Assembly (NCBI GenBank): GCA_963722905.1 | Contig: CAVROT010000006.1 | Location: 124,001 to 188,000 of the forward strand | Reading direction: 5' to 3' | Origin: CAVROT01 sp963722905 | Lineage (GTDB): Bacteria > Pseudomonadota > Alphaproteobacteria > Rhodobacterales > Rhodobacteraceae | DNA length: 64,000 nt | Part shown: positions 33,095 through 41,769 of the stretch, in pieces | Numbering within the stretch: the stretch's first letter is position 1 | How the letters are laid out: the number at the start of each line of letters is the position of its first letter | Notes under the pieces: model-generated | Database searches by the model: none | What the model was told of the DNA's origin: nothing | Seen by the model: only the letters and a program-made list of their open reading frames with translations | Made by a program: the position numbers and the translations under genes

Positions 33095-34093
33095 ATGAGA
33101 CACCATATGACCGCAGCCGCCACCGGGGCGCTGGTACTGGGCCTCGCGGGGCCGGCCGCCGCCGCGAACATCTGCTTCGCGTTCCAGGACCTCGAGACCG
33201 AGTTCTGGGTCGCCGGACACCAGGCCATCACCTCCACGCTGGAGGAACGGGGCCATACGGTGATCGAGCGCAACGCAAACGAGGACGCCAACCGCCAGTT
33301 CGAGCAGGTGCGCGACTGCATCGCGCAGGGCGTGGACGGCATCATCGTCATCCCGCAGGACGGCGAGAGCGCGGTGACCCTCGTGGGCGAGGCGCAGGAC
33401 AACGACGTGCCCATCGCCGTCTTCAACCGCCCGCCCTCGGACCTCAGCCGCGGCATCGTGGTGGTCGCCGACAACGAGACCATCGCCGAGCAGGCCGTCG
33501 ATTTCCTGGTCGAGCAGGCGCTGGCGAACGCGGACGAGGGCGAGATGCTGCAACCGCTGATCCTGGTGGGCGACCTCGGCGATCCCAACGCCGTCGGGCG
33601 CAAGCAGGGCTTCTACAACGCGATCGAGAAGCACGCCGACCGGTTCGAGACCCCCATCGAGGTCGCCACCGAATGGGACGCGGCGACGGCGCTGGCCAAC
33701 CTCGAGGCGGCGGTGACGGCGAACGACGGGATCGACCTGATCTTCACCTCGTCCGACTTCCTCTTTCCCACCATCCGTTCGGTGCTGGAGCCGCGCGGAA
33801 TGTGGGCAAAGAGCGGCGAGGACGGGCACGTCCTGATGGGCGGGCTCGACGGCGACGCGACGGCCTGCCAGCTGATCAAGGACGGCTATGTCGACGCGAC
33901 GGGCGTGCAGGACCTGTATTTCGAAGCGGAGTCGGCGCTCGACGCGATCCTGGGCGCCATCGAGGCGGGCGAATACGCCCCCAACGAGGTGATCGAGGAT
34001 CCGGGCTTCGCGCTGACCTCGGCCAACCTTGCCGAGCGCGAGGGCGACATGTGGGGCTGCGTCCTGCTGGAACAGGGTTTTCTGGACAAATGA
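33095..34093 (+). CDS. Sugar ABC transporter substrate-binding protein (RbsB type)
   Basis: Periplasmic binding protein of 332 residues. The signal peptide (TAAATGALVLGLAGPAAAA) is followed by a family-2 (peripla_BP_4) fold: NICFAFQDLETEFWVAGHQA, EQVRDCIAQGVDGIIVIPQD and MGGLDGDATACQLIKDGYVD. ATG 33095 follows GGGAGGAG. It precedes a permease, an RbsA-type ATPase and a second permease. In an apiose/apionate cluster its ligand should be D-apiose or a related branched sugar or acid (inference). Confidence 0.91.
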   Translation: MRHHMTAAATGALVLGLAGPAAAANICFAFQDLETEFWVAGHQAITSTLEERGHTVIERNANEDANRQFEQVRDCIAQGVDGIIVIPQDGESAVTLVGEAQDNDVPIAVFNRPPSDLSRGIVVVADNETIAEQAVDFLVEQALANADEGEMLQPLILVGDLGDPNAVGRKQGFYNAIEKHADRFETPIEVATEWDAATALANLEAAVTANDGIDLIFTSSDFLFPTIRSVLEPRGMWAKSGEDGHVLMGGLDGDATACQLIKDGYVDATGVQDLYFEAESALDAILGAIEAGEYAPNEVIEDPGFALTSANLAEREGDMWGCVLLEQGFLDK

Positions 34094-34116
34094 CCGCCCC
34101 CACCCCCGCCAAGCGC

Positions 34117-34306
34117 CCGCGCCGCGGCGGGGGTGCGCCGTGACGCCCGCCGACAACGACGTCCCCGCGCAGGGGACGGCCCCCGGGTCGCTACCGCCGC
34201 TGACCCGACGCGCCCCCGCAAACGGCAGGCAACCGCGCCGCGGCGGGGGTGCGCCATGACGCCCGCCGACAACGCCGTCCCTGCGCCGGGGACGGCGCGC
34301 GGGTCG
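34117..34306. repeat. 116-bp-spaced tandem duplication of the permease translation start
   Basis: Bases 34117-34190 recur at 34233-34306 with 68 of 74 identical. The second copy holds the real permease start (ATG 34256). The first holds GTG 34140 in the same setting, opening a 39-codon frame (VTPADNDVPAQGTAPG) that ends in TGA overlapping the true ATG (34256-34259). The 116-base offset is not a multiple of three, so the copy cannot simply extend the permease. The 39-codon frame may act as a coupled leader, or be an inert scar. Confidence 0.8.
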
Positions 34307-35416
34307 GCGCCGATGCGGCTGGCACGCCGCGCGGGCGACCTGATCCTGTCGGACTTCTTCATCCTCTACCTGTCGCTGGCCTATGTCGTCGTGCTGATCC
34401 CGTTCCTGCCGACGCTCGCCAACCCGGCGAACCTGTCGAACATCCTGTCGAACATGTGGCCGCTTCTGGTGGTCGCCGTCGGACAGACCTTCGTGCTGAC
34501 CGTGGGCGGCATCGACCTGAGCCAGGGGTCCGTCATCGGCCTGGCCAGCGTGCTGGGCGGGGCGGTCCTCGCCACTGCCGGGGCGCCCGAGGTGCTGGGC
34601 CGCGCGCCGATCTGGGGCGTCCTCATCGACGATACCGGCGGCATCCTGGCGACCGTTCCGGGCGGGCTGTGGCTGGGCATCGGCGCGATGCTGGCGGCGG
34701 GCGCTGCCGTGGGGCTGCTGAACGGGCTCTCCGTAGCGCTGCTGCGCATGCCGCCCTTCATGGTGACGCTGGTCGCGATGATCGCCTTCGGGGCCTTCGC
34801 CATCTGGCTGAGCCAGTCCGAGAACATCCGCCCGCTGCCCGAGGGCTTCAACGCGCTGGGCAACGGCGATCTGGTGTCCGTCTACCTCGGCGCGCAGGAC
34901 GAGCCGCGCATACCGCGCCGCGAGATCTATCCTCTGGTCACGTGGCCGATGATCATCGCGCTGGGAATCGCGGCCTTCGCGCATATCCTGCTGACGCGCA
35001 CCGTCTTCGGCCGCCACGTGACCGCCATCGGGACCAACCGGCGCGCGGCCGAGATCTCGGGCGTGCCTGTGCGCCGCGTCATCGTGACCGTGTTCGTGAT
35101 CTCGGCCCTGTGCGCCGCGGCGGGGTCGATCCTCTATTCCGGGCGGCTGGAGGCCGGGCGCCCGACGCTGGGCGAGGGCGCGTTCCTGCTGGATGTGATC
35201 GGCGCCGTGGTGATCGGCGGCACCAGCCTTTTTGGCGGGCGGGGCAAGATCGTGTGGACGCTGTTCGGCGTGCTCTTCTTCGTGCTGCTGTCCAACACGC
35301 TGAACCTGATGAACCTGTCGGCCTTCGTGATCGACATGGTGAAGGGCGCCGTGATCCTCGCCGCCGCGATCCTGAACGTGGTCCGGGTGCGACTGAGCGG
35401 GGACCGGTCCGCATGA
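34256..35416 (+). CDS. Sugar ABC transporter permease (RbsC type)
   Basis: Inner-membrane permease of 386 residues with about eight to ten hydrophobic helices. The N-terminal 25 residues (TPADNAVPAPGTARGSAP) are a non-conserved Pro/Ala-rich extension, and the membrane part begins at ILSDFFILYLSLAYVVVL. The family signature VTVGGIDLSQGSVIGLASVL (about 82-101) and the C-terminal VIGGTSLFGGRGKIVWTLFG are clear. It starts in the second copy of a tandem duplication. Its stop overlaps the ATPase ATG. It pairs with the permease at 36909; heteromeric permease pairs occur in this importer class. Confidence 0.9.
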   Translation: MTPADNAVPAPGTARGSAPMRLARRAGDLILSDFFILYLSLAYVVVLIPFLPTLANPANLSNILSNMWPLLVVAVGQTFVLTVGGIDLSQGSVIGLASVLGGAVLATAGAPEVLGRAPIWGVLIDDTGGILATVPGGLWLGIGAMLAAGAAVGLLNGLSVALLRMPPFMVTLVAMIAFGAFAIWLSQSENIRPLPEGFNALGNGDLVSVYLGAQDEPRIPRREIYPLVTWPMIIALGIAAFAHILLTRTVFGRHVTAIGTNRRAAEISGVPVRRVIVTVFVISALCAAAGSILYSGRLEAGRPTLGEGAFLLDVIGAVVIGGTSLFGGRGKIVWTLFGVLFFVLLSNTLNLMNLSAFVIDMVKGAVILAAAILNVVRVRLSGDRSA

Positions 35417-36912
35417 CGCCGGCCCTGTCCCTGCGCGGCCTCGGGCGGTCGTTCTTCGGCGTGCCGGCGGTAGAGGACGTGACGCTGGACGTGGGCAGCG
35501 GCGAGATCCTGGGCCTCGTGGGCGAGAACGGAGCGGGCAAGTCCACGCTCATGAACATGATCGGCGGCGTGCTGCCGCCCAGCGCCGGCACGATGGCCTG
35601 GCAGGGCGCGCCCTACGCCCCGCGCGACACCGCCGCGGCAACGCAGACCGGGATCGCGTTCATCCACCAGGAACTGAACCTCTTCTACAACCTCTCCGTC
35701 GCCGAGAACCTCTTCATCGACGGATTTCCGCGGCGGATGGGCCTCATCGACCGGCGCGCCATCGCGGCGCGGACGGCCGAGCTGCTGGACCTGCTGAAGC
35801 TCGACGCGTCGCCCGGCACGCTGATCGGCACGCTGTCGCCCGGCGAACGCCAGCTGGTCGAGATCGCCAAGGCGCTGCACCGCGAGGCCCGGCTGATCAT
35901 CTTCGACGAGCCCACGACGTCGCTCACCCCGCGCGAGACCGGGCGGCTCTTCGACGTGGTGCGCCGTCTTCGGGCGGACGGGCGCGGCATCGTCTTCGTC
36001 AGCCATGTCCTGTCGGACGTCATCGACCTGTGCGACCGGGTTGCGGTGATGCGCGACGGACGGCTGGTGGCCGAGGGGCCGGTGGCCGAGTTTCCCATCC
36101 CCGCGATGATCAGCGCGATGATCGGTCGCGAGCTGTCGGGCCTCTTCCCCGAGCGGACCCGCGTGCCCCGGGATGCCACCGTGCTGTCCGTGCGCGGCCT
36201 CGGCCAGCCCGGCGTCGTGGAGGATATCGGGTTCGACGTGCATGCGGGCGAGATCCTGGGCCTCTTCGGACTGATGGGGTCGGGGCGCAGCGAACTGGCG
36301 CGGATCCTCTTCGGCCTCGATCCCCACGCGGCGGGCACCGTGTCGCTGGAGGGGACGCCTCTGTCGGGGGGGCCGCGCGCGCGGATCGACCGCGGCATGG
36401 CCTTCGTGACCGAGAACCGGCGCGAGGAGGGCCTGCTGATGGACCTGCCCATCGCCGCGAACCTGTCGCTGGTCACGCTGTCGGACTACGGCCGCGGTCC
36501 GCTGGCACTGGTCGACGCGGACGCAGTCGGCACGGCCACGACGGACATGGGCGACCGCGTGCGGCTGAAGGCGGGGGACATCGCGCTCCAGCCGGCGCGG
36601 GCGCTGTCGGGCGGCAACCAGCAGAAGGTCGTCATCGGCAAGTGGCTGATGTCCGCGCCGCGCCTCTTCATCCTGGACGAGCCGACGCGCGGCGTCGACG
36701 TGGGCGCCAAGCACGAGATCTACGCCATCGCCGACAGGCTCGCCGCCGAGGGCAGCGGCATCCTCTTCATCTCGTCCGAACTGGAAGAGCTGATGGGCGT
36801 CTGCGACCGGATCCTGGTGATGAACGCGGGCGAGATCGTGGGCGCCTTCGACGCGCGGCCGTTCCGCCAGGAGGACATACTGGCGGCCGCCTTCCGGGAA
36901 ACCGCAGCATGA
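35413..36912 (+). CDS. Sugar ABC transporter ATP-binding protein (RbsA type, two ATPase domains)
   Basis: Tandem ATPase of 499 residues. Domain 1 has Walker A GENGAGKST (about residues 36-44), signature LSPGERQLV and Walker B LIIFDEPTTSL. Domain 2 has a degenerate Walker A (LMGSGRSELARI), signature LSGGNQQKVVIG and LFILDEPTRGVD. One canonical and one atypical site is the normal arrangement for RbsA/MglA/XylG. Overlaps of four bases with both flanking permease genes show a tightly coupled operon. It powers uptake by the 33095/34256/36909 system. Confidence 0.92.
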   Translation: MTPALSLRGLGRSFFGVPAVEDVTLDVGSGEILGLVGENGAGKSTLMNMIGGVLPPSAGTMAWQGAPYAPRDTAAATQTGIAFIHQELNLFYNLSVAENLFIDGFPRRMGLIDRRAIAARTAELLDLLKLDASPGTLIGTLSPGERQLVEIAKALHREARLIIFDEPTTSLTPRETGRLFDVVRRLRADGRGIVFVSHVLSDVIDLCDRVAVMRDGRLVAEGPVAEFPIPAMISAMIGRELSGLFPERTRVPRDATVLSVRGLGQPGVVEDIGFDVHAGEILGLFGLMGSGRSELARILFGLDPHAAGTVSLEGTPLSGGPRARIDRGMAFVTENRREEGLLMDLPIAANLSLVTLSDYGRGPLALVDADAVGTATTDMGDRVRLKAGDIALQPARALSGGNQQKVVIGKWLMSAPRLFILDEPTRGVDVGAKHEIYAIADRLAAEGSGILFISSELEELMGVCDRILVMNAGEIVGAFDARPFRQEDILAAAFRETAA

Positions 36913-37880
36913 CCCGTCTGGCCCTGCGGCACGCGCCGATCCTGATCTTCGTGGCGGTGTTCGTTCTCTTCGGCCTCTCCGCCGACGGGTTCCTCGCACC
37001 CGGCAACCTGGGGAACGTCGTGAAACAGGCGTCCTTTATCGGCATCGCCGCCGTGGGCATGACGTTCGTCCTTCTGACGCGCGGGATCGACCTGTCGGTC
37101 GGGTCGGTGATGTATCTCGCGCCTCTCCTCGCGGGGCTGGCCATGCGGGCGACCGGCATCGGCGTCACAGGCGGCCTGATCGTCGCGGCGGCGGCCGGCT
37201 GCGCGATGGGGGCGGCCAACGCGCTTTTCATCGTGCGGCTGGGCATCGCGCCCTTCATCGTGACGCTGGCGTCGCTCTTCTTCTTTCGCGGCGCGGGGAC
37301 CTGGATCACAAGTTCAAGGCAGTTCGATTTCCCGCGCGAGATGATGGCGTTCGGCCAGTCGGCGCCCCTCGGGATCCCGCTGCCCATCGTCCTCTTCGCG
37401 CTGGCAGTCGCCATCGCCTACGTGGTGCTGGGCCGGACGACCTTCGGGCGGCAGGTCTACGCCGTGGGCGCCGATCCCGACGCCGCGCGCAAGGCGGGGA
37501 TCCGCACCGGATGGGTCGAGGCGCGGGTCTACGTCATCTCGTCGCTCTGCGCCGCCGTGGCGGGGTTCGTTCTGATCGCCCAGATCGGCCGGCTGGACGT
37601 CGCCTTCGGCGAGGGGCGGGAGTTCGACGTGATCGCCGCCGCCGTGCTGGGTGGCGCCAGCCTCTTCGGCGGCGTCGGCACGGCGCTGGGCGCGGCCATC
37701 GGCGCCACGCTGATCCAGACGGTCAAGACCGGCCTGATCTTCCTTGGCGTGGACCTCTACCTGCAACCCATCGCGCTGGGCGCGGTGATCTTCCTTGCCG
37801 TGCTGCTGGACAGCCTGCGCACCGCGCGGATGCAGGCCATGCGCCGCCGCGCCATCCGGGCGCACGCGCCGCAGACCTGA
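36909..37880 (+). CDS. Sugar ABC transporter permease (RbsC type)
   Basis: Permease of 323 residues; hydrophobic helices begin at APILIFVAVFVLFGL. Family signatures are LLTRGIDLSVGSVMYLAPLL (about 56-75), RTTFGRQVYAVGADPDAARKA and AAAVLGGASLFGGVGTALGA. It ends the importer operon with a basic cytoplasmic tail (MQAMRRRAIRAHAP). ruvB is convergent only six bases beyond its stop, so the two transcripts face each other with almost no intergenic terminator space. Confidence 0.91.
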   Translation: MTRLALRHAPILIFVAVFVLFGLSADGFLAPGNLGNVVKQASFIGIAAVGMTFVLLTRGIDLSVGSVMYLAPLLAGLAMRATGIGVTGGLIVAAAAGCAMGAANALFIVRLGIAPFIVTLASLFFFRGAGTWITSSRQFDFPREMMAFGQSAPLGIPLPIVLFALAVAIAYVVLGRTTFGRQVYAVGADPDAARKAGIRTGWVEARVYVISSLCAAVAGFVLIAQIGRLDVAFGEGREFDVIAAAVLGGASLFGGVGTALGAAIGATLIQTVKTGLIFLGVDLYLQPIALGAVIFLAVLLDSLRTARMQAMRRRAIRAHAPQT

Positions 37881-37886
37881 GACACT

Positions 37887-38924
37887 TCAGGCGTCGGGAT
37901 CGTCGAAAAGGCTGCCCTGCGGCGGTTCCTGCGGCGGGGCGAGGCCCATGTGCCGCCAGGCCCGCGCCGCCAGCATCCGGCCCCGCGGGGTGCGCTGGAT
38001 CAGGCCCTGCTGCAGCAGGAACGGCTCGATCACCTCCTCCAGCGCGTCGCGCGATTCCGACAGCGCCGCAGACAGCGTCTCGATCCCCACCGGACCGCCC
38101 TGATAGGCCTCGGCCACCAGCCGAAGGTAGCGCCGGTCGGCCCCGTCCAGCCCGATGTCGTCCACACCCAGCCGCGTCAGCGCGCTGTCGGCCAGCGCGC
38201 GGGTCAACCGGCCGTCGCCCTCGACCAACGCGAAATCGACGACGCGGCGCAGCAGGCGCCCGGCGATGCGCGGCGTGCCGCGCGCGCGCCGGGCGATCTC
38301 GCGCGTGCCGCCGGGCTCGGCCTCGATCTTCAGCAGGCGCGCGCCGCGCTCCACGATCGCGTGCAGTTCTTCCTCGCTGTAGAACTGGAGCCGGATCGGA
38401 ATGCCGAAGCGGTCGCGCAGGGGCGTCGTCAGCAGGCCCAGACGCGTCGTGGCCCCGACGAGGGTGAAGGGCTGAAGCTCGATCCGCACGGTGCGCGCCG
38501 CCGGCCCCGCGCCGATGACGAGGTCCAGCTCGAAATCCTCCAGCGCGGGATAGAGCACCTCCTCGACCACCGGGTTCAGCCGATGGATCTCGTCGATGAA
38601 GAGGACGTCGCGCGCCTCGAGGTTGGTGAGGATCGCGGCGAGGTCGCCAGCCTTGGCCAGCACCGGGCCGCTGGTCATGCGAAAGTTCACCCCCAGCTCG
38701 CGCGCGACGATCTGGGCCAGGGTCGTCTTGCCCAAGCCGGGCGGGCCGTGGAACAGCACGTGGTCCATCGCGCGGCCGCGCATCCGGGCGCTTTCGACGA
38801 AGACGCGCAGGTTCGCGCGTGCCTCGGCCTGCCCGGTGAAGGCGTCCAGCGTCTGGGGGCGCAGGGCCGGGCCGTCGTCCTCGGGCAGCGGTTCGGGGCG
38901 CAGGGTCGGATCGGGCGCCGTCAT
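37887..38924 (-). CDS. ruvB: Holliday junction branch-migration ATPase RuvB
   Basis: AAA+ motor of 345 residues that drives branch migration with RuvA. Walker A GPPGLGKTT (about 61-69), Walker B VLFIDEIHRLN, sensor 1 region VGATTRLGLLTTPLRDRFG, sensor 2 GTPRIAGRLLRRVVD and the C-terminal winged helix (LIQRTPRGRMLAARAW) are all present. ATG 38924 overlaps the ruvA stop. Order on the minus strand is ruvC-ruvA-ruvB, as usual. Confidence 0.97.
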   Translation of the reverse strand: MTAPDPTLRPEPLPEDDGPALRPQTLDAFTGQAEARANLRVFVESARMRGRAMDHVLFHGPPGLGKTTLAQIVARELGVNFRMTSGPVLAKAGDLAAILTNLEARDVLFIDEIHRLNPVVEEVLYPALEDFELDLVIGAGPAARTVRIELQPFTLVGATTRLGLLTTPLRDRFGIPIRLQFYSEEELHAIVERGARLLKIEAEPGGTREIARRARGTPRIAGRLLRRVVDFALVEGDGRLTRALADSALTRLGVDDIGLDGADRRYLRLVAEAYQGGPVGIETLSAALSESRDALEEVIEPFLLQQGLIQRTPRGRMLAARAWRHMGLAPPQEPPQGSLFDDPDA

Positions 38925-39577
38925 TTCGGCGCCAGCGCGCGCAGGGCGGCGCGGATGAGGGCGGGCGCGTCGGCACCCGGAGCGGCCTGCACCGCCCCTG
39001 CGACGGCACCAGCCGCGTCGCCCGGCGCATAACCGAGATTGGCCAGCGCCGACAACGCGTCGGATTGCGCCGAGGGCGATACGGCGACGGCGGGCGGAGC
39101 GGCGCCCGGCTCGATCACGTCGCCGTCCGGGTCCGCCGCGGTGACGGGCGCGGGCGCTCCGGACATGGCCATCATCGCGGGCGCCTTCGACTTCAATTCC
39201 AGCACCACGCGCTGCGCGATCTTCGGCCCCACACCGGGCGCCGACTGGATGGACCGGACGTCGCCCAGCGCGATGGCCCGCCCCACACCGTCTGACCCGA
39301 GCGTGCCCAGTATGGCCATCGAGGCGCGGGCGCCGATCCCCTGCACCCCCATCAGCAACCGGTGCCATTCCTTTTCGATGAGCGTGGAGAAGCCGAAGAG
39401 CTGAAGCAGATCCTCGCGCACCAGCAGGTCGGTCCAGAGCGTCGCCGGGCCGCCTACCGCCGGCAAGCCGGCCAGCGTCCTGTCGGACACGTGGACGACA
39501 TAGCCGACGCCGCGCACGTCGATCACGACCTGGTCGGCGCCCCGGTGTACGACAAGGCCCGCGATGCGGCCGATCAC
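38921..39577 (-). CDS. ruvA: Holliday junction branch-migration protein RuvA
   Basis: DNA-binding tetramer subunit of 218 residues: N-terminal OB fold (MIGRIAGLVVHRGADQVVID), then helix-hairpin-helix motifs VQGIGARASMAIL and APGVGPKIAQRVVLELKSK, an acidic/Pro-rich linker, and a C-terminal RuvB-binding domain (DALSALANLGYAPGDAAGAV). It lies between ruvC (30 bases upstream) and ruvB (overlap of four bases). Confidence 0.96.
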   Translation of the reverse strand: MIGRIAGLVVHRGADQVVIDVRGVGYVVHVSDRTLAGLPAVGGPATLWTDLLVREDLLQLFGFSTLIEKEWHRLLMGVQGIGARASMAILGTLGSDGVGRAIALGDVRSIQSAPGVGPKIAQRVVLELKSKAPAMMAMSGAPAPVTAADPDGDVIEPGAAPPAVAVSPSAQSDALSALANLGYAPGDAAGAVAGAVQAAPGADAPALIRAALRALAPK

Positions 39578-39607
39578 GACCCGGCTCCTGTCATGACGCT
39601 GCCCGCG

Positions 39608-40093
39608 TCACGCGCCGACGACCCGCCGGGCCGCGAGGTGAACGGCGTGGCAGATCGCGATGGCCAGCGCGTCGGCAGCGTCGGGCGTCGCGGGATCGGC
39701 GCCCGGCAGCTGGAGGCGGACCATATGGCCGACCTGCACCTTGTCGGCATGTCCCACGCCCACGACGGTCTTCTTGACCGCATTGGGCGCATATTCCCCG
39801 ATCTCCAGCCCGGCCTGCGCGGGCACCAGAAGGGCCACGGCGCGTGCCTGCCCCAGCTTCAGCGTCCCTGCACCGTCGCGGTTGACGAAGGTGCACTCCA
39901 CCGCCGCCGCCTGCGGGCAATGGCGCGCGATGACGGCGGTCAGCTGAACGTGCAGCGACAGCAGACGTCGGGCCAGATCGTCGCCCGCCGATTCGCAGCA
40001 GCCGTCCGCGACATGACTCAGGCGGCCCTGTGCGGCATCGATCACGCCCCAGCCCATGCGGCGGAGGCCGGGATCGATTCCAATCACGCGCAT
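39608..40093 (-). CDS. ruvC: Holliday junction resolvase RuvC
   Basis: Endonuclease of 161 residues. The acidic catalytic set is visible: Asp in VIGIDPGLRRMGWG, Glu in AVECTFVNRD, and the C-terminal DAADALAIAICHAVH pair. ATG 40093 (MRVIGIDPG) has AGGAG nine bases ahead; a longer frame to 40132 has no conserved residues. It is the first gene of the ruvCAB operon. Confidence 0.96.
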   Translation of the reverse strand: MRVIGIDPGLRRMGWGVIDAAQGRLSHVADGCCESAGDDLARRLLSLHVQLTAVIARHCPQAAAVECTFVNRDGAGTLKLGQARAVALLVPAQAGLEIGEYAPNAVKKTVVGVGHADKVQVGHMVRLQLPGADPATPDAADALAIAICHAVHLAARRVVGA

Positions 40094-40413
40094 TCGACGC
40101 CGCTCCTGTCGCTTCGATGTCACGATTAGCACGAAGCACGAACATCTGCCAAGTCGGTCGAAATCGACAAAAGAGGGCGAAATCCGTCAGCCTGTTACGA
40201 CGGCAGTCTGAAAACGTCGGCGCGCGGTCTGGAAGCGACGCCACTCAAGACGAAATTATGACAGCGTTAACAGTATATTCCACGCCGACGTGACAGACCG
40301 AAATACGCATGGCAGCCATGCGCCCGGGCGGGTTGTGCCGCCCCCGAGCGCCGCATAGTTGGGCGGTATTGAAACCGGCGCATCGGCGCCAAACGCCCGT
40401 CAGGACATCGGCC
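40094..40413. other. Divergent intergenic region between ruvC and the DUF1127 gene
   Basis: About 320 bases, with an AT-richer stretch at about 40130-40290 (for example GACAGCGTTAACAGTATATT at 40260-40279) that likely carries the promoters for ruvCAB and the DUF1127 gene. No clear operator palindrome, LexA-type box or RNA gene was recognised. Confidence 0.45.
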
Positions 40414-40602
40414 ATGACCACCGTCGCCACCAACCGCCCCGCTCTGAAATCCCCCTTCTCCCTGTCGCGGCTGATCTGGATATTCAACGACTGGAACGAC
40501 GCGCGCATCACGCGCAATTCGCTCAGCAAGCTGTCGCCCCATGAACTGGCCGATATCGGCCTCGTTCCCGGCGACATCGACCGGATCGCCCGCAACGGCT
40601 GA
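40414..40602 (+). CDS. DUF1127 small protein (YjiS-like)
   Basis: Small protein of 62 residues. The C-terminal DUF1127 motif reads ITRNSLSKLSPHELADIGLV followed by PGDIDRI, and the N-terminal half has SLSRLIWIFNDWNDAR. ATG 40414 follows AGGA at 40402-40405. Longer Rhodobacteraceae/rhizobial members include small Arg-rich RNA-binding or phosphate-response proteins; this one is not notably Arg-rich and its role is unknown. It stands alone between ruvC and prmA. Confidence 0.87.
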   Translation: MTTVATNRPALKSPFSLSRLIWIFNDWNDARITRNSLSKLSPHELADIGLVPGDIDRIARNG

Positions 40603-40712
40603 ACCGCTTCCGCAGAATCGCCCACGGGGTCTCGCTTGCAACGCGGACCCGTTTTCACCTGTGGTATCCGAAAGCGCGACGGTCGACAGCCATCAGGACC
40701 GGCGCCGCAGCG

Positions 40713-41561
40713 TCAGCGTGGTCCAGTCGCCGATCGCTGCCGCACATGCGCGACGTCGAACCCCGCGGCATCGTAGACCGTCCGCACCTCGTCCGCCTGT
40801 TCGTTCAGGATGCCCGACAGGATCACATGCCCGCCGGACCGCACCCGCGCCGCCATGTCGGGTGCAAGCTCGATCAGCGGTCCCTTCAGGATGTTTGCGA
40901 AGACCAGGTCGAATGGCCCCGCGAGGTCGGGATGGTCGAAGCCCGTCGCCTCGATGCAGCGCACCCGGCCGTCCAGACCGTTGGCCGCGACGTTGGCGCG
41001 TGCCACGTCCACCGCGACGGAGTTGATATCCGAGGCCAGCACCACCACCGGCCAGACCCGCGCCGCCGCCATGGCGAGGACGGCCGTGCCGCAGCCGATA
41101 TCGGCTACGTCCCGCGCCGCAACGCCCCGGTCCAGCAGACGGTCCAGCGCCAAGAGGCACCCCTTGGTCGTTCCGTGGTGCCCGGTACCGAAGGCCATCG
41201 CCGCCTCGACCAGCAGGGCGACGCGCCCCTCCGGGACGCCCGCAGCGTCATGCGCTCCGTATAGCCAGAACCGCCCTGCCGCCACCGGCGCAAGCTCGCG
41301 CCGCACCTTGGCCACCCAGTCCGTTTCGGGCAGCGCGCTGACAGCGAAGTCGCGCGCTCCGAATGCCGCGGCCAGGACGGCCAGGGCAAGATCGTCCGGC
41401 GCCGCCTCGAAATAGCCGCCGACCTCCCACAGGCCCGACCCGTCCTCCATCTCGAACACGCCGACGCCGGTGGGCGCCGGGTTTAGCGCCTCCATCGCCT
41501 CGCCCAGCGCGCGGGCATTGTCCGGATCGGAAAGCGTGGTGAGGGCGGTGAAGGTCGTCAT
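40713..41561 (-). CDS. prmA: Ribosomal protein L11 methyltransferase PrmA, C-terminus apparently frameshifted
   Basis: SAM-dependent methyltransferase that trimethylates ribosomal protein L11. It has motif I DIGCGTAVLAMAA (about residue 153), acidic post-I LASDINSVAVDVA, and the substrate motif FANILKGPLIELA. The open frame ends after HVRQRSATGPR. Restoring one base (G) at about 40733-40736 would instead give the expected ending RQRIGDWTTLTLRRRS, stopping at 40693. So about 13 C-terminal residues are altered by an apparent one-base deletion. The catalytic domain is unaffected. It could be a sequencing error, like the one in der. Confidence 0.93.
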   Translation of the reverse strand: MTTFTALTTLSDPDNARALGEAMEALNPAPTGVGVFEMEDGSGLWEVGGYFEAAPDDLALAVLAAAFGARDFAVSALPETDWVAKVRRELAPVAAGRFWLYGAHDAAGVPEGRVALLVEAAMAFGTGHHGTTKGCLLALDRLLDRGVAARDVADIGCGTAVLAMAAARVWPVVVLASDINSVAVDVARANVAANGLDGRVRCIEATGFDHPDLAGPFDLVFANILKGPLIELAPDMAARVRSGGHVILSGILNEQADEVRTVYDAAGFDVAHVRQRSATGPR

Positions 41562-41700
41562 GGCGCGGCCTCTTGCAGGGGACGCGCCGGACTATGGCCG
41601 GCCGGGTGGCGGGTCAACCGCGCACGGCTCGGCTGACGCGACCGAACCCGGCCGGAACGATCCGCCTGCGGGCCTTCTGCTCGGCCGCGCCTCCCACCGA

Positions 41701-41765
41701 CTTGGGTTGTCAAATATCCTCGGGGGGGGCCCGGAACGGGAGGGGGGCAGACAGCCCCCCTCCCC
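41701..41765. terminator. Strong GC hairpin plus dispersed repeat motif
   Basis: GGAGGGGGGC (41741-41750) and GCCCCCCTCC (41756-41765) form a perfect 10-bp stem with a 5-base loop, directly downstream of the leftward msrA stop, so a terminator for msrA is likely. Next to it GACTTGGGTT, AAATATCC and GGGG (41701-41728) match the right part of the inverted repeat at 23624-23649. Confidence 0.6.
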
Positions 41766-41769
41766 AGCG

